DNA of 64,000 bases from Cycas panzhihuaensis (taxonomy: Eukaryota > Cycadophyta), in the NCBI GenBank assembly GCA_023213395.1, contig CM041465.1, forward strand, positions 96,231,741-96,295,740, given 5' to 3'. The notes under the pieces are model-generated. The model did not search any database and was not told the DNA's origin. It saw nothing but the letters and a program-made list of their open reading frames with translations. Below are positions 47,791 through 60,159 of the stretch, piece after piece; position 1 is the first letter of the stretch, and the number at the start of each line of letters is the position of its first letter. The translations under genes were made by a program, and so were the position numbers.

Positions 47791-48060
47791 GATTTGTAGC
47801 ACCCTACAACACAAAGACATTATTAATGTCAAGTATCAATGCACCTTTAGCAACTACTGATTCATCCAAGCACAAAGAGAGGTACCATAACCAGAAGCTC
47901 CATAGGCAGGAACTGCACTATAGGAGGGGTAACCAGAACGGTAACGCCATCTAGCTTAGCATCTGCCATTTTCCAAATTATAAAACTGCCAAGCAGTCAA
48001 TCAGTCCTCCTTACAGTGGTGGCATTACAGTGGGCGGTGGCTACACAACAAAAGTGCACC
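47791..48060 (-). other. Possible third captured exon with intron remnant
   Basis: The minus strand at about 47970-47880 reads MADAKLDGVTVLVTPPIVQF in one frame, or RYRSGYPSYSAVPAYGASGY in the next. The second is a Tyr/Gly/Ser-rich composition seen in RNA-binding proteins. About 70 bases of AT-rich DNA ending TTGTGTTGTAG separate it from the ZFYVE26-like fragment. I cannot assign it. Confidence 0.3.
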
Positions 48061-49560
48061 CTTTCTTCTTTTTAATTTTTTATTTTTTATTTTTAATAAA
48101 GTTTTAAAAATATATATAATTATATTATATAAACTTTTCAAATCTAAGGTTACGCAAACCCTAGCCCCCTCTCAACCTCATCCCTCCGGTCTTATTCATT
48201 ACCATGTGACCATAACTCATCAATAAAGGGGCTAACAAACCCTTTATTAACTTTTTCTTTTCTTTTCTTTTCAATTTTTCATTTTTTATAGGGTTATTAG
48301 CAAATATTTTTCCATAACTCCTCACTAGAGCATCAGTTTCTGACAAAACCACTTTCATCAGATCATAAATTTTTTGTAGATAAATTTTGACTAATCATAT
48401 GACCAATTAGGTGCTGATCTGACCCTGTTTCAGTCAATTTAATGTTGATTAGTCTTTTTTTTAACCTTTTTTAAACTTTTTATAAAATTAATTTTTGAAC
48501 TAATTATATTTTATTATCGGGAAACTATTTTCTACCTAGATTTATTCTAAAGTGATCTACATTCAACAAACTTCATTACCCATCTTTTATTTTATTTTTT
48601 AGAATTCATTTTGACCACTATTTTAATCATCAAAAGTGGCATTTTAGTGGTTTTTAATATTTTTCTTAACATTTTACCATAAAGGTACCTATTACTATTT
48701 CTGCAATAACTTTTTTTTTTTTACATTCAAATTTAGTTTCGTTAATTTCGTTGGGAAGTTGACTCAATTCTCTTTGATCTGATATAGTTTTTTATATATT
48801 TTAACATATTTTTCCTGATTTTTAAATTATTCAAAATAGAGGTATTGTTTTGCTTTAAACCTACCATTTTTTACACATTTTTATATATATTCCTCAAAAA
48901 ATTTTAGCTTAAAGTATATTGAGAAGTCTTCTAAACAATATTTAATCATTTCTCAATATTTTATAAAGTTTTATTAGCAGTTTTATACAATTTTGAGCTC
49001 TAGCTAATGTTAGACCTCAAAATCAGGCTTGTTTCTTTTGGATCATCAAAACTTGACTTATAGGAATCCATTTTTAAAACGGTCAATTTCGTTGGATTCA
49101 TATTTTATTTATCTTTATACTCATAAAGTTTTACATCATTCTGATATCATTTAGTATATTTTTAAAGTTGTCAAATTTAAGGTTATCCTCTAACCCTTGT
49201 TTTAAAAAGTTTCTTCATACTCCTTATCTTTCAAAGCAAAATATACATATATTTCAGTTTTTTTAGTATTATATATTATCATCAAGGCTAAGGATTTATT
49301 GCATTAAGAATTTACATTTATTCATTTGAATAAAATCTAAAGGTTAAGGTCTTATTTCAAATTTATATCGTCAAAAGGATATTGGTATATGATTTCAAAG
49401 TTACTTCTATATTCATTATTTCCTTATTGCATTTAGTTCATTTATTTTAAAAAGGTATTACATTTCCTTTGAAGAGTATATTTGATATCATACAAGTTTA
49501 GTCACTTATTAACTTTATTTGATTTGCTAAAAACATACTTTATATGTTCTAAAGTTTTTT
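48061..49560. other. AT-rich non-coding part of C4
   Basis: 1.5 kb of very AT-rich DNA. One open frame on the minus strand (48161-48358) has a Lys-rich centre and no recognised domain. An AGGGTTTGCGTAACC-type stretch near 48150 (minus strand) looks like plant gene leader DNA. No conserved features are otherwise seen. Confidence 0.5.
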
Positions 49561-49566
49561 TATAAC

Positions 49567-50300
49567 ATGGCACAATTACCTATATTGGATGGGCAAAAAT
49601 TTTCAGAATGGTACAAGATTATGAAGAATTATTTTATTGCACATGATCTATGGAAGTATTTATAACATGACTATGATATTAGTGTTAAGGAAAACATTAG
49701 AAAGGATAATGAAGCATTAGCATTATTATTTTACTCTATGAATGATGATGTTTTTTCAAAGGTTTCTAAATTAACAACTTCTAAATCAGTTTAGAATGTA
49801 TTGATTTCTACTTATGGGGAAGATACCCTCCATGTATTTGATGATATTTTTGATGAGCATATGAGATAGGTGACAGAACAGGTGGATCATGATGACAAAA
49901 CTAATGAAGATTCAGATCAGATGCAGGACCAACTTGCTACACAAGGATTTAATCCTCCATTTGAGGGGGAGAATGAAAATGAATCCTATGACATGATGGA
50001 GAATGAATCTAATATGAAGAAATCTTATGATATGACAATTGTTGACAGCATACAGATTACAAAAGATAAAGTCAAATTCAATTTTTTCTCAATGTTCTAG
50101 TTGATAAAGTCAAAGTTAATACATACTTGAATCAAGCATCATCTACTTATAGTTTATTTGCATCATTCCTTGGTAAAGAGATATATTTTGCAAGAAGGTT
50201 GAAGTATATTAATGAAGATCAAAATTTTAAATTTTTTTCAAGTACAAGTTCCATAAGTTCAAGGAAAAGATACAAGTGTTCGTGATGATGTTAAGGGGGA
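49567..50300 (+). pseudogene. Truncated copia gag of C4
   Basis: The frame begins MAQLPILDGQKFSEWYKIMK, then NYFIAHDLWKYL, NDDVFSKVSKLTTSKSV and LISTYGEDTLH. This is the DUF4219/UBN2-type N-terminus of copia Gag. After about 95 codons it joins directly to an acidic stretch (49870-50100) and then to the polypurine tract. No zinc knuckle, protease or pol follows. An internal deletion therefore removed almost all of gag-pol. Confidence 0.75.
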
Positions 50301-50303
50301 GAA
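50293..50303 (+). other. C4 polypurine tract
   Basis: AAGGGGGAGAA directly before the right LTR. Confidence 0.7.
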
Positions 50304-50743
50304 TATTGAAGTTAATCATCATCACTCCACTCCCACCTTTCCAACCAGGATTGTACACCTCATCAACTTCAATTTAGATATATGATGCTCAATATGTTGA
50401 GGTAAGTTTAGGTAAGTTTAACTTTGATTTATGTTAAGTTGAGTTAGTTTCATTTAAGTTAAATTAACATTATTTTATTATTATTTTGAATTCAGGGGTT
50501 GAGGAGTTTCTCTCCTCCTCTAAATTATAAATATTGAGGGGTGTGTAACCCTGGTGTCTTTAGACACCACCCTCATTTAGGAAATTTATATTTGCTTACT
50601 TCTCACAATGACTTGAATATAATGATTTCATGTTTATGCAACTATGATACTAATGTGATATATTGATGTATTGATGTAATATTGATTTATGGTTATTTTG
50701 ATATATGTTCTACTATGTTCTTCTACAAAATATTTTTCCTACA
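50304..50743 (+). repeat. C4 3' LTR
   Basis: About 440 bases, matching 44503-44941 with about 7% differences. Ends TTCCTACA. Confidence 0.85.
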
Positions 50744-50868
50744 ACAAAGTCTTTAACTGAAGTAAAGTTTTTAAATCTCTGAGATTTGTTGCAGATAAAA
50801 GAAGTCTCCATCAAAGGGGGATCATCGTGATGAAGACCTTCTTTTTTTTATAGCATAAAAGTTAACAT
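50744..50868 (+). pseudogene. C3 RNase H C-terminus, distal to C4
   Basis: The frame interrupted at 44502 resumes here as TKSLTEVKFLNL and runs to KEVSIKGGSS before a stop. This is the normal end of a copia RNase H. A polypurine tract and the C3 3' LTR follow. Confidence 0.8.
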
Positions 50869-50878
50869 TAAAGGGGGG
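50869..50878 (+). other. C3 polypurine tract
   Basis: TAAAGGGGGG directly before TGTTAGG of the right LTR. Confidence 0.8.
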
Positions 50879-51337
50879 TGTTAGGAATATTAATGTAATA
50901 TTTTTCTAATGTCACTTTTATGTTAGTCTTAAGTTCTTTTTATGTCACATGTTTAAATTAGTATTTAAGTCATTTTTATGTTTAACTTTAAAGTTTATTT
51001 TAATCTTATGTAGAAGGTGGTTGAAATGCACAACTACATTTCAACGAACCTTTCTTAGTATTAATTCTTCTCCTAGATTCAAGGAGATAGTTTCGAGAAT
51101 CTAGGAGGGCTGTCTAAAAGCCTTTTCCATGGCTAGTTTGGTGGTTAGGTGGTTTCAGTATATTGTATCCTGTTTATCACTATTCTTAATAAAAATACAA
51201 CTTTAGAATGTGGTTTTTCTGCCTTAGAAGAGGTTTTCCACCTATTAATCTGGTGTATATGTGCAATGTCATTTGTTGCCTATAATTTATTGTTCATGTA
51301 ATCCTGTGGTGACATTGTGCATGTGCCGATTTCTACA
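50879..51337 (+). repeat. C3 3' LTR
   Basis: 459 bases, same length and ends as 37562-38020, about 9% different by eye. Followed by the GACCT target copy. Confidence 0.95.
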
Positions 51338-51342
51338 GACCT

Positions 51343-51603
51343 TAAGATATATTGTTAGCATTAGTCTCTTAGTGAAATACACTTTATGTGTATTTAGATG
51401 TAATTTTATATTTATGTCATTAGGCTAGAAAATCCTAACCCTAATATTCACCCTCAATAATAAAAGGTGAAATCTAAATGAGGGAGTCATTATTCATCCT
51501 CACCTCTAAACTTTTCTCTCATATCTTATTTCATCCCTTGTTCATTCTCCATTGCTATTATGTGCATATGAGTTATTTATTCCTTAGATCCATCCTTCCT
51601 TCA
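51343..51603 (+). repeat. C2 5' LTR, remaining 261 bases
   Basis: Matches 58605-58865 from base 52 of the LTR to its end (CCTTCCTTCA). With 37511-37561 it restores a 312-base LTR. PBS TTGTATCAGAGC follows at 51606-51617. Confidence 0.9.
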
Positions 51604-53559
51604 TGTTGTATCAGAGCTAGAAGGGGATCTATTCATTCGATACCACTTACATGGAGTCATTTTGCCTCTCATTCACCTTCAATATGAAGTATTAAGAATG
51701 CACTCATCATTTTTTAAATTTTGAGAGCTTAAAATTATATTATTTTATATGTTACAAATTTTTCTATATGTGTAGAATTTTAGAGGTGAAAAAGATAGTT
51801 TTTTTAAGCCATTTGGTTGTTAGAACATTCCCAAAAGCATTAAAGACCTAAATTTTTATTACAAAAAAAAATAACCATCTCAAATCTTGATGAAATTTGG
51901 TATGTAGGGTTGTCTTGCCAAGAGAATTATTTTTCGTCTTCTAGAGTAGCTTAAGATTTAGTTTGCAATAGTAATTTTTAGCTGAAACAAAAGGTTAAAA
52001 TTTATAGATAAGTGACTTAAGGCACTTTTCTTAATGAAATCCTTTAAACATAAACTGAAAATCTAAAAGCTTTTTGTGGGATCTAGTAGATTTATGTCTT
52101 AAGAGCATTTTAAGATAAATCTCATCAAATTTCATCCATTAGCTAGTGAGATCTTTGTAGTTTTCTCATAGATGATGAATTTGCCTACTCAACCCCATAA
52201 AAGATAATGTGATAACATTCTGGGTAATGTTTTAGCTAATTTTAGAGATGGTACAAAAGGAAAAATTTATATATGTATCAAGATGAAACTTTTGACATAT
52301 TGAAGTTTAGATTATGACATAGTGGATCTCGCAAGATTCTACTTTTGTGTTTTTTTTTGGGCAAAACTTTTTTATGCCTTTTCAGAAATTTAACTTTACT
52401 ACCATATTAGAAATGACATTCTAAACACTTTTTCTTCTATAATAAATTTAAATTCCATAATTTATGCCTTTATATTTGTAATTTTTAGAAAATTTTACCC
52501 ATTTATTATTATTTAGAAATTTTATAAAAAAATCACAAAATAGGGCAAAATAGCATGCATCTAGATTTAGAAAAACGGTATTTTAGTAGTAAGTTAATAT
52601 TTTTTTAGTCTTTTATAGATTTTATATTAAAATTTCTAAAAAAATATTTGAAAACATTGTACTAAAGTAAGAGAAAACCTTGGATCAGAAGCAACATTCA
52701 GTTCCCTGTTAAATATAATCAGTTTTCTATTTACATATATAGCATAAAGCATCACATAAAGTAGTTGCAACAACAAAGCAAGCACAAAAAATAAGTAAGT
52801 ATATTTGGAAACTTTTCATTTTAGTTTTCAGTTATTTAGAAATAACTTACTTTATTCCTAAAATGAATCTCATTTATATGATTTATACTGCCAGTTCTTA
52901 ACTTGTACACATACTTGCCTTAGTTGAAATAGAGCATGGTTGGCTGAAGTCTAGGCCCTAAGGGAGGTATGAGGTTCATACTAGGTCTGGTCTTGACCAG
53001 AATAGTGGTAGAATGATAGGTTATCCATACTTATGGCCTCCAATCAAGGATGATCCTAATAACCACCCATGAAAACTGAAAACCTTAATATAAGATTAAA
53101 ATTAACCTGGTCTAAAATTCATCATAGTTGTGGCTATGTACGTATCATTTGACTCTTCATAGGAGGTATATAATTCCTCACTAGTGAACTAGGTGAGGAC
53201 TAGGAGTACTTGGGCTCTACTATGACTTATATTTCATCACTAAGCATAGGTGCAGGTATCACGGGTGAAGGCCCTAATCATATACTAGAACCCTTAGGTA
53301 TTGAAACCTCACCTATATTTGGACATAAGTTAGAGTTTAATAGTATAACACATCACCACTCTTTGCTAGCTCTACATTGGGCCTCATTCTTGCATCTTTG
53401 CTTATACTTATTTTTCATAGTTTTTAAAAAATACTTAATCATGGCTTACTTATCATCATAGCATTCATTTCTATATCCCTATTGTACTAGGTATACTACC
53501 CACATGTGGCACATACTTCTATCATCTCTTCTACTTCTTCATCATCACCATGTCATCTT
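51604..53559 (+). other. C2 leader, unassigned
   Basis: Nearly 2 kb between the PBS and the first recognisable gag. An open frame at 53210-53461 has no recognised domain. The 52900-53460 part is GC-richer than its surroundings and could be a separate insertion, but I see no ends. Confidence 0.45.
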
Positions 53560-54660
53560 AATTCAAGTAGAATGTCAACTGTATATTTAAAGGCAAAGAA
53601 AATTTAGATTTATGGTATACTAGAGTTGAGTTAAAAATGTTACAAAGTATGAAGGCCTTTAGAGAGCCCACTTGTAGCTTACACCCATCATACCTATAAC
53701 AGCTACAACACTTACTTTTAGTGGATCTACTCTAATAGCATCTATAAATATGATAGCTAAACTATAATGGGAGATAGATGATGAAAAGATTTGTGTAAGA
53801 ATTCTATTAGTTACTGATCACTCCTTGCATAATTTAATTAATAAAGAGTAACATGATATAGCCTAGAAGGTCCTTGAGGTTCTCAAGAAGAACTTTGATG
53901 CCAAGTCAGATTTAAAATTTATTCATCTTGTTCTTAAAATGAACAAATTAAAAATGCAAAAAGGATGAGCTCATGAGATAATAAATCTCCTTTAACTAAT
54001 AAAATAAGAAATTGATAAATATTTGAAGACCCAATATATCACTTGAGCATTCTTGATCCAATTATGTCTACATGTCTCTGATTATAAAAACTTGCTTGGA
54101 AGTCTTCAATCTAGTGGAATATTGAAGACACTTAACTTTAAATCACTTGCCAAGAAGTTCATAGAATTTGACAAGACCTTTAATACCAACTTTGTAGCCT
54201 CTGACTCTCTTTTAGATATAGCCTTTGAGGTGGAAGAAGAAGCTTGCTACACAAAAAATTAAGGTCCCTTTCATGGAAAATGAAATAATTGAGTAAGAGG
54301 AAGAGGATGAAATATGGGAAATCATCCATAAGGTTAACCAAACCCTCAATTATAGCCTCGACAGTCTTAAGGCCAAGGGCCACCTCAACAAAGAGTAAGA
54401 TAGTCAAGCTAAATTAGTACCTCTTCAAGGATTGACAATCAAACCATTATGTGTCATTAGTATAATTGTAAAGGACACTTTACAAAAGACTATAAAGCTG
54501 CCACTTATAAGTTGGCCAAGTTCCAACCAAAATATAGAACACATAATATTGAAGAAACTTGTGAAGAATCCTTTAGTGGTGTAGGTTTTGTACAAGCACA
54601 CTTTCAAAGAATTGAGGGATCTTCAGCATCAAATGTCATTAACCAACCATAGAGATACTT
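53560..54660 (+). pseudogene. C2 gag
   Basis: Starts near MSS at about 53550, with NLDLWYTRVELKMLQSMKAF in the expected gag position. The open part 54053-54262 gives a helical UBN2-like region. A zinc knuckle region MCHQYNCKGHFTKDY lies at about 54448-54490, with the last Cys changed to Tyr. Many stops. Confidence 0.65.
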
Positions 54661-56130
54661 TGAAGCTCTATATGGATATATCACTTATGAATTCCCTTTA
54701 CCAATGCCAAGCCCTATTAGAATTGTAAATAGTATAGTTTCAATCAATGGACAGTGGATCATGGACATAGGAGTAACTTAACATATGACGTATAATCATA
54801 ATCTATATCAAACATTTGACTCAAATGTTTAAGGAGTTGTTCACATGGCTGATAAATCATAATAACATATTGAAGGGATTTGTAATATTTACCTGAAACT
54901 CCCAAGTATAAGAGATTTTATATTACTTGATATCATATACATAACTAATCTCAAACAAAACCTACTCTCCTTATCCACACTTATCTCTCATGGATTTAAT
55001 CTAAGTGTAACTGCAAATGACCAGACTCTCCAAGTCATTCACCTTCTAACTAATCGAGTGGTCTTGATTAGACATCTCTCTAGCAAATTCTTTTAACTGA
55101 ATGACTCTCCATCTTCTGAAGCCCATTATGGCTAAAGCCCTTATTTAACTCCATCCTGACTCACCCAACATTATCATTAGAAGCTCTTTCACATGCTCAT
55201 ATGGTCCATGTTCATATTAATAGACTTAGAGATCTTTATAACACTCTTCTAAATCTTCTAAAGTTCTCTTCCAAACCCTTCAAATGTGAAGCTTGTATCA
55301 TTACCAAATCTCATTGACAACCCTTTCTCAAAAGTTAGTGGAAATCAAGACATCCATTATAAGTGATACACTTTAATTTATATGGACCAATGCCCATTCC
55401 ATCACTGAATGGAAAGTTATATTATATCTCTTTTATTAATGATTTCACTAGAAAACTATGGGTAGCATTTTAACACAAGAAAGATGAAGCCTTCTATATA
55501 TTCAAAGAATTCAAAGCCTACACTAAAAAAATATTAGGTTATCAACTTAAATGTCTTTAAACTAAAAATGGTAGCAAATATACCTCACATGAGTTTGAAA
55601 GTTACCTTTGAGATAATGGCATCAAATATCAAACAATAGTAGTAGGTACCCCATAGTAAAATAGAGTTGTCAAGTGCATGAATAGGATAATCATAAACAT
55701 GGCTTGAGTTATGTTGGTATACGAAAATGTACTTACCTATTTATGGGTTGAAGCCATCTGAACAACTATTTATTATATTAATGTTATTATCCCATCAAAG
55801 GAAGGATAATCACCTAATAAAATATGGTGAGGATAAGCCCCCATTATTCACTACTTTAATTTTTTTGTCTCTACATGTTATGTCCACATTCTATATGCAG
55901 ATCGAAATAAACTCTAGCCAAGGGCACTTAAAGGTATTTTTGTTGGATACCCTATGGATAAGAAAGGGTATAAGGTATTTATACCTTTATAATGAAAATT
56001 TATTGTTACCAGAGATGTCATTTTTGCAAAGACAGAGGATTAGTTTCTTAGACTGGACTCCAAAATACCCCCACACCACTATAATAATATTATCAAGTAT
56101 GATATTTAGATTCTAAAATTTTTTGGTGGG
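54661..56130 (+). pseudogene. C2 protease and integrase
   Basis: Protease: WIMDIGVT-HMTYN near 54757-54795 (Asp-Ser-Gly changed to Asp-Ile-Gly). Integrase: CEACIITKSH near 55290, then VIHFNLYGPM, YISFINDFTRKLWVAF and a NGSKYTSHEFESYL stretch near 55567. The part where Glu is expected reads NRVVKCMNRIIINMA (about 55660-55700), so the catalytic Glu is lost. A G-run at 56124-56132 follows the integrase. Confidence 0.7.
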
Positions 56131-58060
56131 GGGGGAGGGAGAGACATAAATTACTCTAAATATTGGAATCTGGTAATAGAGCCTTGGAGGATATAAGTTG
56201 TGACTTTGAACTGATGAGTGCACATCTAGCACTATCCTTTGAAGATAATAAATTTAACAAAGGCAAAGCCATTATGGAAGAATCATCCTCTTTACCGTCA
56301 GTTGATGAAGGTAAAATAATAGTAGAAGGACCATCTTCCTTAGGTGAATCAACATCCTCCTTACAAAATGATCATTTTAATGAATAAGATGAGAATCAAG
56401 AAGTTGAGGAAATAAGGACCTCATTCCCAACTCGAGGATCTCGTGAAGCCCACTAACTTAATAAGGATATATGACCAAATGAGGTAGGAAAAACTAACAC
56501 TTGAAATACCCATAGAGCAAGGATATAAGAATCATTATATATTGATCTTGAATTGGTAGAAATGTGTCTTACTCTTAATAAAGAGCCCCTCTCATATTAG
56601 GAAGCTATAAAACATACAGTCTGGAGAAATGTAATGAACGAAGAATACCAATCTCTTATAAAAAATAGTACATGGGAGCTCATTGATCTACCACTTGGTA
56701 GAAAGGTAGTTCAAAATAAATGAGTATTAAAAAATACATATAGATTAGATGACACCCTTGAAAAATACAAGGCAAGGTTAGTAGTTAAAGGATTCACACA
56801 AAGGGAAGGCATCAACTACATTAACATTTTTGCACCTACAATTAGAACTCTTATGGTCTTGGCTACTCAATATGGTTGGAAAATCCACCAGCTTAATATT
56901 AAGACTGTGTTTCTCAATGGAGATCTTAAAGAAGAAATTTACATGACTCAGTTAGAGGGATATGAGATCAAAGTTCAAGAGCATAAGGTTTAAAAGCTTA
57001 GAAAGTCCTTGTACAGCCTTAAACAAGCCCCTCGTATTTAGTTTACCAAGTTATCTAAAAAAATGAGGCAACTTAGATACGAGGTTTATGACTACTAAAA
57101 TATTAATGTACCATTATTTATCAAGCACCAAAAGGATAAAGTCACTTATCTCATAATCTTTGTGAATGACATGCTAGTAATGGGTAAGAATGAATAGGTA
57201 ATAAGCTAGCTAAAAAAGGACCTTGGCAAAACATTTGAATTATTTGACCTTGGTTTAATGAAATATTACTTTGAAATTGAAGTAACATAAAAGAATAGAA
57301 AATTTTTCCTCTCCTAAGAAAAATACATCAATAATCTTCTAACCAAGTTTTAGTTAGAAGATGCTCAATCAGTGGCTTTACCTATGGACCCTAATACCAA
57401 ACTCTTAACAGATGGCAATACTAAGGAGGCAGATGCATCACTCTATAGGAAACTTGTATGTAGTCTCATCTACACTAACGATACAAAGCCAAATATTACA
57501 CACTCTGTTAGTATTCTTGTATGATTTATGATAAATCCTAAGCAAAATCACAGGTAGGCTACAATTTGAGTGTTAAAATACCTAAAGATAACTAGTAAAT
57601 TTGGTTTATTATATAAACCTAATAATTAATTTAAGCTTTCTACATATAAAAACTTTGTAGAAGATAAAGATATAGGAAGATCTATGTCTAGGTATGTAAC
57701 ATTTCCTAGCACAACACTAATATCATGGAGATCTAGATGGTAAAAGATAGTTGCTAATTCAACTATTGAAGCTGAATACATTATTGCTTCTGAGACTAAC
57801 AGGAAGGTAATATAGCTAAGAAAATTATTAGAAACATTGAATATCACCCAAACAAGTCCTACCGACCTTTATGTGTATAATCAATCAACGATCCACATGG
57901 CAAAAAAATTTGTATTTTATGATCATACCAAACACATAAGTACAAAAGTCTATAGGATTACAGAACTTGTTCATGACGATATAATTTAATTGGAATATTG
58001 CCCCACAGTAGATTAAGTAGCTAATATCTTCACTAGACCACTGTAAAAGGTGAAGTTTAA
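56131..58060 (+). pseudogene. C2 reverse transcriptase and RNase H
   Basis: RT motifs: YKARLVVKGFTQREGINY (about 56766), HQLNIKTVFLNGDLKEEIYM, KSLYSLKQAPR and the catalytic site as FVNDMLVMG near 57160 (Asp-Asp changed to Asn-Asp). RNase H motifs: NSTIEAEYIIASETNRKVI near 57756 and TKHISTKVYRITELV near 57928, ending VANIFTRPL at about 58018-58044. Most stops are single-base changes in one frame. Confidence 0.75.
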
Positions 58061-58542
58061 ATAGTTCTAAAGGTAGCTCAACCTTAAGGCCACCATCTTC
58101 AGTTGATTAAAGAAGATGACAACAGGATTACCATACTCTATTATATTCGTGAAAACCTCTTATAGGCATAGAAGAATAAGAGTAAGTCTTTGCTCTATCC
58201 TATTTGTGAAAACCCCATGTGGGTACGAAAGGATAAGGGTTATACCAGTTTTGGAAAATCAAAACCTGTGAAAACCTGAAAGGGCATAGGGGATGACTAA
58301 ACGGTATAATAAGACTTAGTAGATTAAGCTAAACATTAAAGTTGCTTGGCTATCAGGGTATATCAAAGAGCTACCTTAGTCATTTTGATTTATAAAAGGG
58401 GCTATAGATCTTAGAAAGTATGTGGGTTTTTATTCCCCATGAGAAGTTTCCCACAAAAGTGTCATTTAGAATTTCAATATAATAATGAGGCTTAAATAAA
58501 GACCTCATAGAATAGATTTTCTCAAAATGACCTTCCACCATT

Positions 58543-58553
58543 AAGGGGGGGAT
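58543..58553 (+). other. C2 polypurine tract
   Basis: AAGGGGGGGAT directly before the 3' LTR. Confidence 0.8.
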
Positions 58554-58865
58554 TGAAAGAGATTAATGTATTAAGGTCATTTATATAGATTAATTAAGTG
58601 ACCTTATAATATATTGTTAGAATTAGTCTCTTAGTAAAATACACTTTACGTATATTTAGATATAATTTCAGGTTCATATTATTAGGTGGGAAAATCCTAA
58701 CCCTAATGCTCACCCTCAATAATAAAAGGTGAAATCTTAATGAGGGAGTCATTATTTATTCTCACCTCCAAGATTTTCTCTCATATCTTATTTCATCTCT
58801 TTTTCATTCTCCATTACCATTGTGTGCATGTGAATGATTAATTCCCTAGATCCATCCTTCCTTCA
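58554..58865 (+). repeat. C2 3' LTR
   Basis: 312 bases, TGAAAGAG...CCTTCA, followed by ATCTT, the right copy of the target duplication. Confidence 0.95.
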
Positions 58866-59164
58866 ATCTTTAATACTTTAATAGAGTTTTTTCTTATGTT
58901 TTCCAATCACTTCTCTAAGGATGTTTAGTCACTTTGGTGCCTAATGTTTTAATGGAAGTACCTCAAAAAAAAATTAGCTACCCATTTAATCATTACATAT
59001 AGTGTTTAGCAGAGGATTAATATTTTATTTTTTAGCTTTTAGTAAAGGTATCTTATTAGCTACTCCTTATCTACATATAGGTGTACTTAGTTTGAAGTCT
59101 ATATTTGCATATGAGTTTATAATCCTATATTTTATTTATCTTATAAGATGTGTTTATCTATATG
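58866..59164. other. Unassigned AT-rich segment
   Basis: Continuation of the DNA left of C2 (36260-37510), interrupted again at 59165 by the gag-only element. Nothing coding is seen. Confidence 0.4.
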
Positions 59165-59401
59165 TGTTATGATCCTCTACCATATGAGATGACTCTTATT
59201 GTAATTATCCCGCATGTATAAGTCTAAGAATTGGGTAGCCTTAATAGCCCTATATATATGTATATAATATATGAGTGGGATCATCATGGAATATTTTTGT
59301 AATCTTTTATTAATGAATGTTCTTTAAGACTTTATCTCTTATCTATCATTTTCTCTTTCTATTTCTCTATGATTACAAGTTACAGGATTTGGCTCATAAC
59401 A
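59165..59401 (+). repeat. 5' LTR of the gag-only element
   Basis: TGTTATGATCC...CATAACA, matching 60928-61177 over its length. Confidence 0.85.
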
Positions 59402-60159
59402 ATTGATATCAGAGCAATGATCTAGGAGGTGTCATCAAGGGTTTGAATTCAAGAGAATAAATGTTAAAATTTTTAAAAAATAATGGTGAATTTAAGATGA
59501 AATAGCTCATTCTATAAATTTTGAGTGGTTGCATTATATATTTTAGGTGAAAGTATAAAAATTGTAACAGAATTAATTTTGGCCTACTTTTTCTGTCACC
59601 ATATTTATGGGACACATCTACTACCTCAACTTCAAAAAACCATAATTTTAGCTACAGGTATCTAAATGACCTCAAATTATTTTTTGATTCTATGTATTTT
59701 TTAATTTAATTTCTAACAGAAGTGGTTTGAGGTTGATTAGAGCTTAGAGAAGAAAGTTATTGGCATTTTACTAGTAGGTACTATTGTAGTCTCTAAAAAC
59801 CCTATTAGTAAAATTCTTAAAAGGGTCATAACTTTTGATCTAGATATTAGAATTCAATTTCATCTAGACCGTTGGAATTATATTTTAAAGGACATCATTT
59901 TAATCTATATTTTATATTGTTTTTAGTTATATTTTTTTTCATAGATAAAATATTTTAAATTTAAGGGTTACATATCATACTTTTCTTGGTCGTTTAGACT
60001 TTGATTATAAAATCATTAATCTTAAGGCCTAATATTTATTTTTATATTAAAATTGGGATATAACAGGATATAGGTACCCTCCCAATCTCTCCTACATCTA
60101 TATTATTATAGATACAAAAAGGCCCATACCTAACATATTTAATGCAAATACGACTCTTT

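Larger units (their letters stand above)
44503..50743 (+). mobile_element. Non-autonomous LTR element C4 with captured gene fragments
   Basis: LTRs of about 440 bases (44503-44941, 50304-50743), a PBS at 44944 and a polypurine tract before the right LTR. The target duplication is ATAAA (44498-44502) and ACAAA (50744-50748), one mismatch. The internal region has only a truncated copia gag (49567-50280) and no protease, integrase or RT. It also carries antisense fragments resembling host genes (46105-46360, 47180-47790). LTR divergence is about 7% by eye, the lowest of the nested set. It must have moved with enzymes supplied by another copia element. Confidence 0.85.
37562..51337 (+). mobile_element. 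Ty1/copia element C3
   Basis: Complete ends: identical-length LTRs of 459 bases (37562-38020, 50879-51337), both TGTTAGG...TCTACA, with a perfect target duplication GACCT (37557-37561, 51338-51342). A PBS lies at 38021 and a polypurine tract at 50869-50878. Gag-pol lies at 40370-44502 and is continued at 50744 beyond the C4 insertion. LTR divergence is about 9% by eye. Length without C4 is about 7.5 kb, long for copia because of a 2.3-kb leader. Confidence 0.95.
37511..58865 (+). mobile_element. Ty1/copia element C2 with C3 inserted in its 5' LTR
   Basis: C2 is flanked by a perfect 5-bp duplication ATCTT (37506-37510 and 58866-58870). Its 5' LTR is split into 37511-37561 and 51343-51603 by C3. 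The two pieces add up to 312 bases, the same as the 3' LTR (58554-58865). A PBS follows at 51606-51617 and a polypurine tract at 58543-58553. Gag-pol lies at about 53560-58060. LTR divergence is about 12% by eye. Confidence 0.9.

Noticed and set aside
53210-53461. 83-codon open frame in the C2 leader as a gene
   Set aside because: No recognised domain and no support from a second copy; kept only as part of an unassigned leader.
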